From: Flavobacterium oreochromis
GTDB taxonomy: Bacteria; Bacteroidota; Bacteroidia; Flavobacteriales; Flavobacteriaceae
NCBI RefSeq assembly: GCF_019565455.1
Contig: NZ_CP067377.1
Coordinates: forward strand, 1,426,001-1,490,000
Direction: 5' to 3'
Length of the DNA stretch: 64,000 nucleotides
A program made the position numbers and the translations under genes. Below the pieces are notes generated by a model, which searched no databases, was not told where the DNA came from, and saw nothing but the letters and a program-made list of their open reading frames with translations. Position 1 is the first letter of the stretch. Each line of letters opens with the position of its first letter. This document shows positions 1 through 9,126 of the stretch, one piece after another.

Positions 1-588
1 AACACCAGTTTGAGTAGCATCATGACCATCTTTAGTTCTTCCTTCACGTTGTGCTATCCAAACAGATCGATTTTCACGTAGTAGTAGCTGTTCTATATAT
101 TCAGACATTAATTGTGAACTCTGTAAAAGTTCTCTAGGAGGGAGTCCTCTTTGAACGATAAAGTTACGATTTAGTCTAGATAATGAACGTAGAAAATCTT
201 TCTTAACTAGATTATCTCCTATTGCTGATGCCGTCATAACTAAACCATGATCAAATAAGGAAATATTTAGTAAAGAAGTATCAAGTATAATATCACGATG
301 ATTTGATATGAAAAGATAAGAAGTGTTTGGCTCTAATTTTTCAAATCCGGATGTGCTAAGTCCTTCGGAACTTTTCTTTACTACTTTTTGAATAGCTTGA
401 TATAAAAAGTTACATTGAAAATCACGAATCGAATGCGTACGTAACAATTGCTCTTTCCAAATGTTTTCTTCTACATCTGGAAAAGCAAAATTCATTATTT
501 CTTTGATAATCGGATGATTTACCGCATTTCGTAATGCTTGATTTACTTCAGCATCATAGTACGGTCTTATTGTATCAAATTTTGGCAT
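1..588 (-). CDS. 1-acyl-sn-glycerol-3-phosphate acyltransferase-like protein, C-terminus outside window
   Basis: The reading frame starts at an ATG (586-588) and runs open off the left edge, giving the N-terminal 196 residues of a PlsC/LPLAT-type acyltransferase. Such enzymes move an acyl group onto lysophosphatidate at the inner membrane during phospholipid synthesis. The visible signature is SNHRDIILDTSLL (about residues 96-108), which carries the family His and Asp, followed by a basic RNFIVQRG segment and then NRSVWIAQREGRTKDG, which resembles the family's glycerophosphate-binding block. The N-terminus (MPKFDTIRPYYDAEV) matches what I recall of long flavobacterial members of about 380 residues, so roughly half is missing. 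Family assignment is good; the exact acyl acceptor is unknown. Confidence 0.75.
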   Translation of the reverse strand, partial: MPKFDTIRPYYDAEVNQALRNAVNHPIIKEIMNFAFPDVEENIWKEQLLRTHSIRDFQCNFLYQAIQKVVKKSSEGLSTSGFEKLEPNTSYLFISNHRDIILDTSLLNISLFDHGLVMTASAIGDNLVKKDFLRSLSRLNRNFIVQRGLPPRELLQSSQLMSEYIEQLLLRENRSVWIAQREGRTKDGHDATQTGV

Positions 589-687
589 TTCAAGTTTAAT
601 TTTCTCTTACAAAAGAACAAAAAAAATAAGAATTACGAGTAATCAAAAAGTAATTTCAGTTTTAAATTTGAAAAGAAACTTTAAAAT

Positions 688-1457
688 TTAAATTCTAAAA
701 ATCTGCTGTGCATTTTCTGTTGTTATTCTAGCAATTTCATTAATGGGTAATTCATAAAGTTCGGCTAGTTTTTGAGCTACTAAGGTTAGGTAAGCACTTT
801 CATTTCTTTTTCCTCGATGAGGTGCAGGTGCTAAATAGGGCGAATCGGTTTCTAAAACAATATGGGAAAGATCGATTTGGTTGATGAATTGATCAATTTG
901 TCCGTTTTTGAAAGTAACAACTCCTCCAATGCCTAGTTTTAATCCATAGCTAATAGCTTTAAGAGCCTGTTCATAAGTTCCTGTGAAACAATGAAAGATT
1001 CCATAAAGTCCTTCTCCCTTTTCTAATTCTAATACTTCAAATACTTCGTCAAAAGCATCACGACAATGGATGTTAATAGGTAATTTATATTTTTTTGCTA
1101 ATTGTATTTGATGTCTAAATGCCTTTTTTGTATATATAAAGTAGACTGATCCCAATATAAATCAATTCCTATCTCTCCGATAGCATAAAATTTTCTTTTA
1201 ACTAACTCTTCTTCTACTATAGCTAATTCTTGCTCATAATTTTCAGGTTTTACATAACAAGGGTGTAAGCCTATCATAAGGAAAATGTTGTTAGGATTTT
1301 CTTTTTCAAGTTCATACATTCTTGTTAAATAACTCGAATCAATAGCTGGAATAAAAAAACGACTAACACCAAGGTTAATTGCTCTTTTGATGCTTTCCGA
1401 ACGATCTTCTGCAAATTGTGATGAATATAAATGGGTATGAGTGTCAGTAAGAATCAT
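688..1457 (-). CDS. tatD: TatD family metal-dependent hydrolase (one frameshift)
   Basis: TatD proteins are cytoplasmic TIM-barrel metallohydrolases with 3'-5' DNase activity in some members. The N-terminal part shows the metal-binding DTHTHLYSSQF (D5, H7, H9) and the GEIGIDLYWD strand bearing the bridging Glu. The C-terminal part shows the INIHCRD and LETDSPYLAP motifs (metal His and Asp). The two parts lie in different frames. Adding one A to the run read as six T on the plus strand at 1124-1129 gives a continuous protein of 256 residues ending ...ENAQQIFRI, the normal family length. The start ATG is at 1455-1457. The span of 770 bases is one short of a multiple of three, which fits a single deletion. 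Confidence 0.85.
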
Positions 1458-2045
1458 GGTTTTAATTTTTAATTAGGCAAAGTTACTTTTTCTATTATAA
1501 AATGAAAAATCATCATTTATGAATAGAAAAAAGAGAGCTTATTTATTTTGTAATATTTATATTATACATGAAAAAGAGATTATTAATTTTTTTAGCAAGT
1601 TTACTTATAGAAATTTAATATTTTGAACATTTAAATCATTTGTTCGTGAATAACATACTAAGAAGAGGTTATTTGAAATCCTTTCTAAAGTGTTTTATAA
1701 AATTTCATTAGAGGTTAGGTTCAGATAAGTTATAGAAAGAAAATGGAGAAAAAATATAAACTAAAATGCTGAAAACTAAGCCTCATGTAAATATAATATA
1801 GATGCCAGTATTAAACCATTTTTTAAAATATCTGATTTGTTATAATAATTTACTTCGTTGCTATTAATTATAATCTGTTTAACTATCTTTTTTATAGAAA
1901 AGATAAAGATTTAATATCTGTTTCTAATCAATTTTTTAGCTGGATTTCTGTGTTTGAAAAAAACTAATAAAATATAGAGTGGAAATATTTTTCATGATAT
2001 AAAATTTTTGTTTTAATGAAATGAATACACAATCTACTAGCAAGA
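1458..2045. other. gene-free AT-rich gap between tatD and the M16 peptidase genes
   Basis: This 588-base stretch has no convincing gene. It contains a 16-codon ORF at 1568-1618 (plus) that starts like a signal peptide (MKKRLLIFLASLL) and stops at once, possibly the decayed start of a secreted protein. An 8-bp hairpin, TATCTTTT-N6-AAAAGATA, lies at 1884-1905. Stop codons are dense in all frames. Confidence 0.4.
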
Positions 2046-3394
2046 TTATTCTTGTATAAGATTATAGTTATTGTCAAATTCCTTTACAATATACTTGGTG
2101 TTAAGTAGTTGTGATTTTATTTCATTTCCATTGCCAACAATAATAATTAAACAGTTATCAGCTAAGAAATATTTTTTAGCTACATATAAAATATCTTGGG
2201 CTTGTACATTATTTATTTGTTGGATATAGTTTTGATAAAAATTATCGGGAAGCTCCTGAATTTCCCGATTTAATGCGTAATGAGCAATAGATTCAGGTTT
2301 TTGAGATTGCATGATAAAATGACCAATATATTTAGATTTAACTAATGCTAATTCATGATCACTAACTAACTCTGTTCGGATTTTTTTAATTTCTTTTAGT
2401 ATTTCTTCAATGCTAGTAGCTACTACTTCATTGCGTACTTGAGTAGATACTTTGAATTTTGCTATGGTTTTATTGGCTGATACAGAAGAATATGCTCCGT
2501 AAGTCCAGCCTTTATCTTCACGTAAATTAAGAAATAATCGACCATCGGCACCTCCTCCTAAAATTTGATTAGCCATAAGAACTGCGAAATAATCTGGGCT
2601 ATTCATTGGTAAAACAATTGTATTTACAATACTGATTTCTGTTTGAACAGCATGAGTTAGGTTTACCCAATTGATTTCTGTTGTGTTTATAACTGGAGGA
2701 TTTGGGATAGTTAGTTTTAAAACAGGTTTGTTAGTCCATTTAGAGAATTCTAAAATAACTTTTTCTTTTATAAGATCAAATTGTATATCGCCAATGATTA
2801 CTAAATAAGCATTCTGGGGAGTGAAAAAATTGTTGTAGTGGTTTTGTATATCTGTTAAATTTACGTTTTTCAGTGTTTTTTCTGTGGTAAATTCACCTTT
2901 GGGATGTGTGATTCCAAATAATTGTGCATTTTCAATTTTAGTTAATGTATTTTGAACATTTTTTTCATTAGATCGTAAAGCTTCTATCATTTTTGAACGT
3001 TCCTTATCTAATTCTTCTTGAGTGAAATTAGGATGTAAAAGAGCTTCTGTAAAAAGTTCTATCATTCGACCAGCATATTTTGATAGGCCAATAGCTTTTC
3101 CGCCAGAAGAATGTAAATAGAGCTCAAAACCTAATAAATCAGTTTCTTCGTAAAAATCGTCTTTAGCTGTTTTGTTTGAGCCTTTACCTAATAAAGAAGA
3201 GGTAAGGGCATCTGTTCCTTTTTATTGCCTTCAATAAAAAGAGGGCGGTCTATTTGTAAATGTATAGAAACACGTGGTAATCTGTGGTTTTCAACGATCA
3301 ATACTTTTAAACCATTAATAAGCTTAAAATGTTTAGGTTCTTGAAAATGTAATTCGGGAAGTGTGCCAGCTATTGGTTGTATATTTAAATTCAT
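2046..3394 (-). CDS. M16 family peptidase-like protein, non-catalytic partner (one frameshift)
   Basis: A second M16 (pitrilysin/processing-peptidase) protein that overlaps its catalytic neighbour by 4 bases. Restoring one base in the 5-T run at 3219-3223 joins the 68-residue N-terminal piece to the rest and gives 449 residues. The place where the zinc motif HXXEH should stand reads DALTSSLLGKGSNKT, so this subunit cannot bind the catalytic zinc. The C-terminal half keeps the conserved GGGADGRLFLNLRE and KGWTYGAYSS (the Arg/Tyr substrate pair). This division of labour is known for bacterial two-subunit M16B peptidases: one partner supplies zinc, the other the R/Y pair. No signal peptide is visible. 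Likely function: half of a heterodimeric peptidase. Confidence 0.85.
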
Positions 3395-4692
3395 AGTATG
3401 TTTTTAGGCTTATAGATTAATTCTAAACGCTGATTTTTGTTTAGATAATTTTGACTTGCTAATTGTATTTCGTGTTGATTAATACTGTTTAATAAATCTG
3501 ATTCGGTATTAATTAAGTTAACGTCTTTGTATAGCAAATGAAAAGAAGCTAAATCATGAGCAATAGTTTCTAAATTAGTCTTATTGTCAACTAAATGATT
3601 TTCGTATTTGTTCTTTAGTTTTAAGAAGTCATGATCAGAAATAAGTTCTTGTTGTAAATGTTGTATTGCTTCATCTATTTCTGTTTTTAGATCATTTAAA
3701 TCAACCCCAGTCATAGGTAATGCGTATATGATGTATAAACCATATTCTTCTAAAGAAATATTAAAAGCACCAACTTGAAGTGCCATTTTTTTTTCGTCTA
3801 CCAAATTCTTATACAGTTTAGAACTTTGTCCATCACTAAGATAACTCGAAATAAAATCTAATATTCTTGATTCTTTTTCTTTCATAGAAGGTGTTCGATA
3901 GGCGAGAACAAGCATTGGAATTTGTATATTGGGGTCTTCGTATTCTGCAAAGAGAGTATTTGTAATAGGTTTTTCAAATATTCTTTCTCGTTCAATTTTA
4001 GATGTAGGGGTAATAGATCCAAAATATTTTTGAATCCATTTTTTTGTTTGTTCAGTCTTAAAATTACCTGCAACAACTAGAACGGCATTATTTGGGGTAT
4101 AATATTTTTTATAAAAATTTTGAAATTCAATTAGAGATGACGCATTGATATCTTCTATTTCTCCGATTGTTGTATTTTGATAAGGATGTGTTGGGAAAAG
4201 ATGCTTTTTTACTTGTGCTAATAACTGACCGTAAGGGCGATTGTCATAACGCATTTTTTTTTCTTCTTTTACAACTTCTTTTTGTGTATCAACCCCTATT
4301 TGATTGATAACCGCATGGCGTAAGCGCTCAGACTCCATCCATAGACTAAGTTCTAATTGATGTGAGGGGAAAACTTCATAATAGTAAGTCCTGTCATCAC
4401 TAGTGTTAGCATTGTTATTACCTCCGTTAGCTGAAACTAATTTAAACCATTCTCCTCGTGCTATGTTTTCTGTTCCTTCAAATAGAAGATGTTCAAAAAA
4501 ATGAGCAAAGCCTCTTCTGTTCTTAGGGTCATCTTTTGAACCTACATGATACATTATAGAGGTAACTACTACAGGTATGTTATGATCAGGATATAAAATA
4601 ATATCTAATCCATTTTCTAAACTATAAATTAAAAAATCTAATGGAGTGCTTCGAAGAACCCCTCCCAAAGATGATATATTAGGTGTGTGCAT
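3391..4692 (-). CDS. M16 family zinc metallopeptidase, catalytic subunit
   Basis: 433 residues. The inverted zinc motif HFFEH is at residues 64-68, in GFAHFFEHLLFEGTEN, and the third zinc ligand should be one of the Glu residues in QKEVVKEEKKMRYD (about 137-150). Insulinase-type N-terminal (about 25-180) and C-terminal (about 190-430) M16 domains follow each other. The stop overlaps the start of the downstream non-catalytic partner (ATGA overlap), so the two are probably translationally coupled and act as a heterodimer. There is no clear N-terminal signal sequence (MHTPNISSLGG), so location is uncertain. The start is the only ATG fitting the usual N-terminal length. Confidence 0.88.
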   Translation of the reverse strand: MHTPNISSLGGVLRSTPLDFLIYSLENGLDIILYPDHNIPVVVTSIMYHVGSKDDPKNRRGFAHFFEHLLFEGTENIARGEWFKLVSANGGNNNANTSDDRTYYYEVFPSHQLELSLWMESERLRHAVINQIGVDTQKEVVKEEKKMRYDNRPYGQLLAQVKKHLFPTHPYQNTTIGEIEDINASSLIEFQNFYKKYYTPNNAVLVVAGNFKTEQTKKWIQKYFGSITPTSKIERERIFEKPITNTLFAEYEDPNIQIPMLVLAYRTPSMKEKESRILDFISSYLSDGQSSKLYKNLVDEKKMALQVGAFNISLEEYGLYIIYALPMTGVDLNDLKTEIDEAIQHLQQELISDHDFLKLKNKYENHLVDNKTNLETIAHDLASFHLLYKDVNLINTESDLLNSINQHEIQLASQNYLNKNQRLELIYKPKNIL

Positions 4693-4837
4693 AAGTGAGT
4701 TTTAAAAACAGCAGTATAGTCTAATGTTATAAAAACAATGTTTTTGTAAAAATAGATACCAAAAATACATTTTTAAATGATTGTAGTAAAAGGGATTAGC
4801 ATTTTTTGATGATATTAATAATTTTTCAAACTATAAG

Positions 4838-4867
4838 TTGTTGATTTCGAAAGAAGTTGTATATTTG
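4838..4867 (+). promoter_or_regulatory. Bacteroidota-type promoter of rplU-rpmA
   Basis: TTG at 4838-4840, 19-base spacer, then TATATTTG (TAnnTTTG consensus) at 4860-4867. This lies 32 bases before the rplU ATG and fits the known primary sigma consensus of this phylum. Confidence 0.75.
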
Positions 4868-4899
4868 CAACCTTAAAAAATTAATAAACCATTATTGTT

Positions 4900-5327
4900 A
4901 TGTACGCAATCGTAGAGATAGCAGGGCAACAATTTAAAGTAAGCAAAGACCAAAAAGTATTCGTACACCGTCTAGCTAATGAAGAAGGTTCAAAAGTTAC
5001 TTTTGACAAAGTTCTTTTATTAGATGATAACGGAAACGTAACTTTAGGCGCCCCAGCTATAGAAGGTGCTTCAGTAGAGGCAAAAGTATTACAACACTTA
5101 AAAGGTGACAAAGTAATCGTTTTCAAAAAGAAAAGAAGAAAAGGTTACAAAAAAGAAACGGTCACAGACAGTGTCTTACTCAAATTTTAGTAGAAGGAAT
5201 CTCTGCTAGTGGTGCTAAAAAAGCAGCTCCTAAAAAAGAAGCAGCTCCAAAAGCAGAAGTAGCTACAGAGGAAGCAGCTCCTAAAAAAAGAGCTACTAAA
5301 GCTAAAAAAGAAGATACTAACGAATAA
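4900..5327 (+). CDS. rplU: 50S ribosomal protein L21 with Ala/Lys-rich tail (one frameshift)
   Basis: bL21 binds 23S rRNA in the large ribosomal subunit. The core [18 protein letters not shown] through [15 protein letters not shown] is unmistakable. As read, the frame fails after KGYKK and stops at 5190. Adding one A to the 6-A run 5149-5154 restores [16 protein letters not shown], the normal L21 C-terminus, and continues into a charged Ala/Lys/Glu tail ending KKEDTNE at 5327 (142 residues). Since L21 is needed for normal ribosomes and the restored sequence is textbook, the break is most likely a base-calling error. rpmA follows after 25 bases in the usual rplU-rpmA pair. Confidence 0.93.
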
Positions 5328-5352
5328 TATTAACTTTTAAAACCATTACATC

Positions 5353-5613
5353 ATGGCTCACAAGAAAGGTGTCGGTAGTTCTAAGAATGGTAGAGAATCA
5401 GAATCGAAACGCTTAGGTGTTAAGATTTTTGGTGGTCAAGCTGCTCTTGCAGGTAACATCATTGTAAGACAAAGAGGTTCAAAACACAATGCTGGTGAAA
5501 ACGTTTATATGGGTAAAGATCATACTTTACACGCTAAAGTTGACGGTGTTGTAGCGTTCCAGAAAAAGAAAGACAATAAGTCTTATGTTTCTGTAGTTCC
5601 TTTTGAAGCATAG
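5353..5613 (+). CDS. rpmA: 50S ribosomal protein L27
   Basis: 86 residues, full length. bL27 sits near the peptidyl-transferase centre. The N-terminus [20 protein letters not shown] and the block [20 protein letters not shown] are diagnostic. There is no N-terminal extension of the Firmicutes type that needs proteolysis. It is cotranscribed with rplU and is followed within 30 bases by a clear terminator. Confidence 0.97.
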   Translation: MAHKKGVGSSKNGRESESKRLGVKIFGGQAALAGNIIVRQRGSKHNAGENVYMGKDHTLHAKVDGVVAFQKKKDNKSYVSVVPFEA

Positions 5614-5638
5614 TCTTAATAGAACAATAAAAACTTAG

Positions 5639-5665
5639 AGCGTTCGCATAGCGAGCGCTTTTTTT
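5639..5665 (+). terminator. rho-independent terminator of rplU-rpmA
   Basis: Stem AGCGTTCGC / GCGAGCGCT (9 pairs, one G-U) with an ATA loop, followed by seven T (5659-5665). It sits 25 bases after the rpmA stop. Confidence 0.9.
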
Positions 5666-5666
5666 A

Positions 5667-5674
5667 TACCTTTG
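5667..5674 (+). promoter_or_regulatory. -7 element for queD, abutting the terminator
   Basis: TACCTTTG matches TAnnTTTG and begins two bases after the U-tract of the rpmA terminator; queD starts 17 bases later. No good TTG is seen upstream because that space is the terminator stem. Confidence 0.5.
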
Positions 5675-5690
5675 CTTTTTTGTTTTTATT

Positions 5691-6149
5691 ATGAGTAAAA
5701 TTAGAATTACTAAACAGTTTAATTTTGAGACTGGGCATGCTCTTTATGGGTATGATGGAAAGTGTAAAAATGTTCACGGTCATAGTTATAAACTTTCTGT
5801 AACCGTTATTGGAAGTCCAATAACAGATAGAGAAAATGTAAAATATGGGATGGTTATTGATTTTTCAGATTTAAAGAAAATTGTAAAAGAGGAAATTGTA
5901 GATATTTTTGATCATGCTACAGTTTTTAATGCAACCACTCCACATATTGAACTAGCAAATGAATTAAAACAAAGGGGACATCATGTAATACTTGTAGATT
6001 ATCAGCCTACTAGTGAAAATATGGTGATCGATTTTGCAGCTAAAATTTCAAAACGTTTGCCATCTCAAATTCAATTACATTCACTACGACTACAAGAAAC
6101 AGAAAGTTCTTTTGCAGAATGGTTTGCAAGTGATAATTTTAAAGGTTGA
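5691..6149 (+). CDS. queD: 6-carboxy-tetrahydropterin synthase / 6-pyruvoyl-tetrahydropterin synthase family
   Basis: 152 residues. The family converts dihydroneopterin triphosphate to carboxy- or pyruvoyl-tetrahydropterin; in bacteria this normally serves queuosine synthesis. The three zinc histidines are H16 (ETGHALYG), H29 and H31 (GKCKNVHGH), and the catalytic Cys C25 lies just before the last two. The later Asp-His pair is in DIFDHATVF and the substrate-binding Glu in RLQETESSFAEW. No other queuosine gene is in view; the gene seems monocistronic. QueD is the most likely activity but the sequence alone does not separate it from PTPS. Confidence 0.88.
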   Translation: MSKIRITKQFNFETGHALYGYDGKCKNVHGHSYKLSVTVIGSPITDRENVKYGMVIDFSDLKKIVKEEIVDIFDHATVFNATTPHIELANELKQRGHHVILVDYQPTSENMVIDFAAKISKRLPSQIQLHSLRLQETESSFAEWFASDNFKG

Positions 6150-6314
6150 TTTAATTCCAGTTTGCTTATTTAAATTAGTAAGGAATTTAAAAAATCATAG
6201 CTTTTTTATTTCTAAAATAATTTTTAATGAATTTAAGTCTGTATTGTAATTAATTAAATGCTGTTTTAAGAAATAAAAGATGGACTATATAATATATATC
6301 ACAAGTTAATTAAG

Positions 6315-6876
6315 TTAAATATTACTTCTTATACGACTTAAGGTTTCTTGTGATATTCCTAAAAAGGAAGCGATCATACCTAAAGGAACTCTTTGAATAA
6401 TGTTTCTGTTTTCTTCTAAAAGTTGAGTGTATTTCTCCTTAGCTGTCATGTATTGTAAAGAAGATATTCTTTTAGACATTTGAAGCATTAATTTGCTTAA
6501 AATATATCGACTAAAGTTAGCAGCGGTTAGAGAAAGCATACATAGTTCTTCTAATTTTTGGTAATTGCAAGTCGTAATGATAGAATTTTCTAAAGCTTCT
6601 ATGTTATAGCGAGTGGGTTTGTTTTCAAAAAGAGTATCTATGTTAGCTGTTATTTTTCCTTCAGCATAAAAGTTTGTAGTAATGTCCTTCCCATTTTCAA
6701 AATAGAACATTCTCAACAAGCCTTCATTGACAAAAAAAACAGTGTGATTAAATTGGTTTTGTTGGCTTAATATTTCGCCTTTTTTAAAGGCTTTTGTTTT
6801 GCATTCCTCTTTTTAAAAAACGTTCAATTTCATTGTCAACTTTTATGTGTTTTTTTAACTCTTCAAATAAATCCAT
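6315..6876 (-). CDS. Crp/Fnr family transcriptional regulator (one frameshift)
   Basis: The restored 186-residue protein has a cyclic-nucleotide-binding-type beta-roll (about 25-115) and a C-terminal helix-turn-helix: VPLGMIASFLGISQETLSRIRSNI. The recognition helix carries E-x-x-S-R (ETLSR), the triad by which E. coli FNR reads TTGAT half-sites. It lacks the N-terminal cysteine cluster of FNR, so it is not an Fe-S oxygen sensor of that kind. The N-terminus MDLFEELKKHIKVDNEIERFL joins the rest if one A is removed from the 5-base run 6810-6814 (span 562 = 3n+1). It lies directly downstream of the efflux operon 6964-10541, whose upstream region holds a perfect FNR-type box, and is the obvious candidate regulator. 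Confidence 0.85.
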
Positions 6877-6892
6877 ACTTACAACGTTTTTG

Positions 6893-6900
6893 CAAAAGTA
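6893..6900 (-). promoter_or_regulatory. -7 element for the Crp/Fnr gene
   Basis: Read on the minus strand this is TACTTTTG (TAnnTTTG), 16 bases before the ATG and immediately after the U-tract of the preceding terminator. A well-spaced TTG was not found. Confidence 0.5.
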
Positions 6901-6901
6901 T

Positions 6902-6935
6902 AAAAAAAGACGTTCCAATACTTTGCAACGTCTTT
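6902..6935 (-). terminator. rho-independent terminator of the TolC-HlyD-ABC operon
   Basis: On the minus strand, AAAGACGTT - 12 bases - AACGTCTTT (perfect 9-bp stem, 6906-6914 with 6927-6935) runs into seven T. It lies 28 bases after the permease stop. Confidence 0.85.
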
Positions 6936-6963
6936 ACTATTTTATTTGAAGAATTAGGTATTA

Positions 6964-8133
6964 TTATGACATATTAATATTTTCAAAAACTTTTTTAATC
7001 TTTATTTTTAAAGCTATCCATCCTAAAGCAAAAAATACCAAACCTATAATGAATAAATGCCAAAAATAGTTTAAGGTTAGATAGCTAGGGCCTTTTTCTA
7101 CTATTATTATTTTTAAAGCTTCTAAATAAGGTGTTATGGGAATGATTTTGCTAAAATTTTCTATAAATGTTGGCATAGCGTAGCTTGGCCATGTAAAACC
7201 ACTAATGATAAAAGCAGGAGATGCAATTACCATTAGAACTTGAGTAGCTTTAAGAGCATCTGGTATTAATATGCTAAAGAGTACACCTAAATTAGTTGTT
7301 GCTATTACAAATATACTAGTAAGTAAAAAGAAATTTAAAGTATTGTCAGGAATTGGTATTCTGAAATACAAAGCGCTTAGGTAAAAAACAAAAATATTAA
7401 CAAAAGAGAATAACCATATTGGTAGACATTTGATAAACATTACCAAAAGAGTATGTTGATATGTGTCTTTAAAAGCTGTTATAAAAGAATCTCTTTTGAA
7501 TTCTTCTGAAAAAGTTACAGCCATTGCTAAAAGAATTACTTGTTGTAGTACAACAGCCATGATAGCAGGCCACATGAAAATAAGGTAGTTTCCTGTTCTA
7601 TTAAATAGTGTGATATAGTTAGCTTTAAAGGGTTCTATATTATCTTTTGCTTGGTTAAAATTCATTCCTCTTCTTTGTAGAGATTTTATTTCAGCACCAG
7701 CAGAAAACGTGCCTAATGTTTGTTGGATAGCTTTTGACGCAAAATTAGAAGTTAAAACATTAGAGCTGTTAAAGTATACATTTATTTCAGGATATTTTTT
7801 TTGAAGAATATTAGCTTCAAATCTTTTGGGTATAATAATTGCTGCGCTTGCTTGGGTTCTTATTATTTCTTCTTTTAAATTAGAAGGTTCGTTTATATAA
7901 TTTAAAATTTTAATAGTTTTATTATCTTCAAGCATTTCAATTACCTGATTAGACATAGGTGATTGATCCTGATTAATTACTATTACAGGAATATCTGTAA
8001 TTTTTCCTTTTTGATAAGTAAAACCTAATAGTAACGCATAAATAATAGGACCTATGAAAAAAACTGAAAGTATTGTTCTATTTGTTATGAACAATTGAAA
8101 TTCTCTTTTTAATAAATATCTTAACTGTTTCAT
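6964..8133 (-). CDS. ABC-2 type efflux permease (YhiI/YbhR-like)
   Basis: 389 residues with the ABC-2 permease layout: one N-terminal membrane helix (about 20-40), a large periplasmic domain (about 45-180, with VIVINQDQSPMSNQVI near its start), then five hydrophobic segments (about 185-375). ASPAFIISGFTWPSYAMP in the fifth segment is typical of the family. It is the last gene of a TolC-HlyD-permease operon and follows the adaptor by 18 bases. Such tripartite pumps export drugs or small molecules across both membranes. No ATP-binding subunit gene is present in the operon; the permease must use one encoded elsewhere or work without it. Substrate unknown. Confidence 0.85.
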   Translation of the reverse strand: MKQLRYLLKREFQLFITNRTILSVFFIGPIIYALLLGFTYQKGKITDIPVIVINQDQSPMSNQVIEMLEDNKTIKILNYINEPSNLKEEIIRTQASAAIIIPKRFEANILQKKYPEINVYFNSSNVLTSNFASKAIQQTLGTFSAGAEIKSLQRRGMNFNQAKDNIEPFKANYITLFNRTGNYLIFMWPAIMAVVLQQVILLAMAVTFSEEFKRDSFITAFKDTYQHTLLVMFIKCLPIWLFSFVNIFVFYLSALYFRIPIPDNTLNFFLLTSIFVIATTNLGVLFSILIPDALKATQVLMVIASPAFIISGFTWPSYAMPTFIENFSKIIPITPYLEALKIIIVEKGPSYLTLNYFWHLFIIGLVFFALGWIALKIKIKKVFENINMS

Positions 8134-8151
8134 TTTTTAAGTATGTTAAGA

Positions 8152-9110
8152 TTATTTTAAAGTAACTCTTGAGTTTACTAATAAGTTATTTAATTTTGCT
8201 CTATCTGTTGGTATCACTTTTATTTCATATACGGCCTCTCCTGGTTCGTAGTCAGGATAAGCTGTTGTTATATCAGCATATTTTGCAAGTTGTTTTATAG
8301 CCACTATATTACCCGTGAATTCTTGATTACTATAATTAGATATCATATTTACTTTTGCTCCTTTTTGATATTGAGCTATCTTGCTTTCTGGGACTGTGAA
8401 GCGAAAAAAAGTTGAGTTAGGAATATAACCGTTAAATAAAGGATATCCAGCGGTAGCTAATTCACCAACGTTAAGAGTAATGGTCTCAATCTCTATATCA
8501 TTAGTCGCTATAATATAGCGTTCTGAATATACTACATTTGCTTCTTGTAAAGCACCTTTTGCTTGAGATGCTTGTCCTTCAGCCATGCTTATTTTTTCAA
8601 TTCTTGTGCCAATTTCAACATCATGTAATTCGGCATTAACAGCATCTAACTGGGCTTTTGCTCCTTGGTATTTAGCAAATATTTCATCGTATTGCTGTTG
8701 AGCCATTAGGCTGTCATTGTGCATGTTGCGTGCTCTGTTGTATGATTTTTTAGCGTAATCAAATTGTTCGGAAAGTCCTTTTTGTTTAGCTTTTAATTGA
8801 AGAAGTTGGTCATGTGTAGCTCCATTTTTAGCCATTTGTGCTTGTGCAATTGCAGCAGCAGTTGCACCTTTTGCTTGCGCAATTTTTGCAGAAACTTCAG
8901 GTACATCTAAAAGGGCTAGTGTATCTCCTGCATGTATTATCTCTCCTTCTTCAACATATATTTTTAGAATTCTACCAGTTACTTTTGGAGCAAAGGAAAT
9001 GGTTTCTTTTTAGTTTTTCCCTCTACTTCTTTGTTCTTTACTTCATTTTTACAAGCTACTAACGTAAATAAGTTCACAATAGCTAATGTTTTTATGATAT
9101 TTCTTTTCAT
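8152..9110 (-). CDS. HlyD/MFP-family efflux adaptor lipoprotein (one frameshift)
   Basis: Periplasmic adaptor linking the ABC-2 permease to the outer-membrane TolC protein. The N-terminus MKRNIIKTLAIVNLFTLVAC has a lipobox with Cys20. As read the frame closes soon after. Adding one A to the 5-base run 9007-9011 restores a biotinyl-lipoyl-like block (VTGRILKIYVEEGEIIHAGD), a long Ala/Gln-rich coiled-coil hairpin (about 80-190) and a beta-barrel segment with GELATAGYPLF. Total 319 residues. It follows tolC by 16 bases. The upstream start at 9108-9110 is chosen because only it supplies the lipoprotein signal and first lipoyl half. Confidence 0.87.
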
Positions 9111-9126
9111 TATAATAAGTTTGATT

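Noticed and set aside
1568..1618. 16-codon ORF resembling a signal peptide
   Set aside because: Too short and without continuation in any frame; kept only as a note in the gap entry.
6034..6249. 71-residue plus-strand ORF overlapping the end of queD
   Set aside because: Lies mostly inside queD in another frame, has no family resemblance and runs into AT-rich spacer; a shadow.
8838..9062. 74-residue plus-strand Leu/Gln-rich ORF
   Set aside because: It is the reverse of the adaptor's Ala/Gln coiled-coil region, low complexity, no start context.
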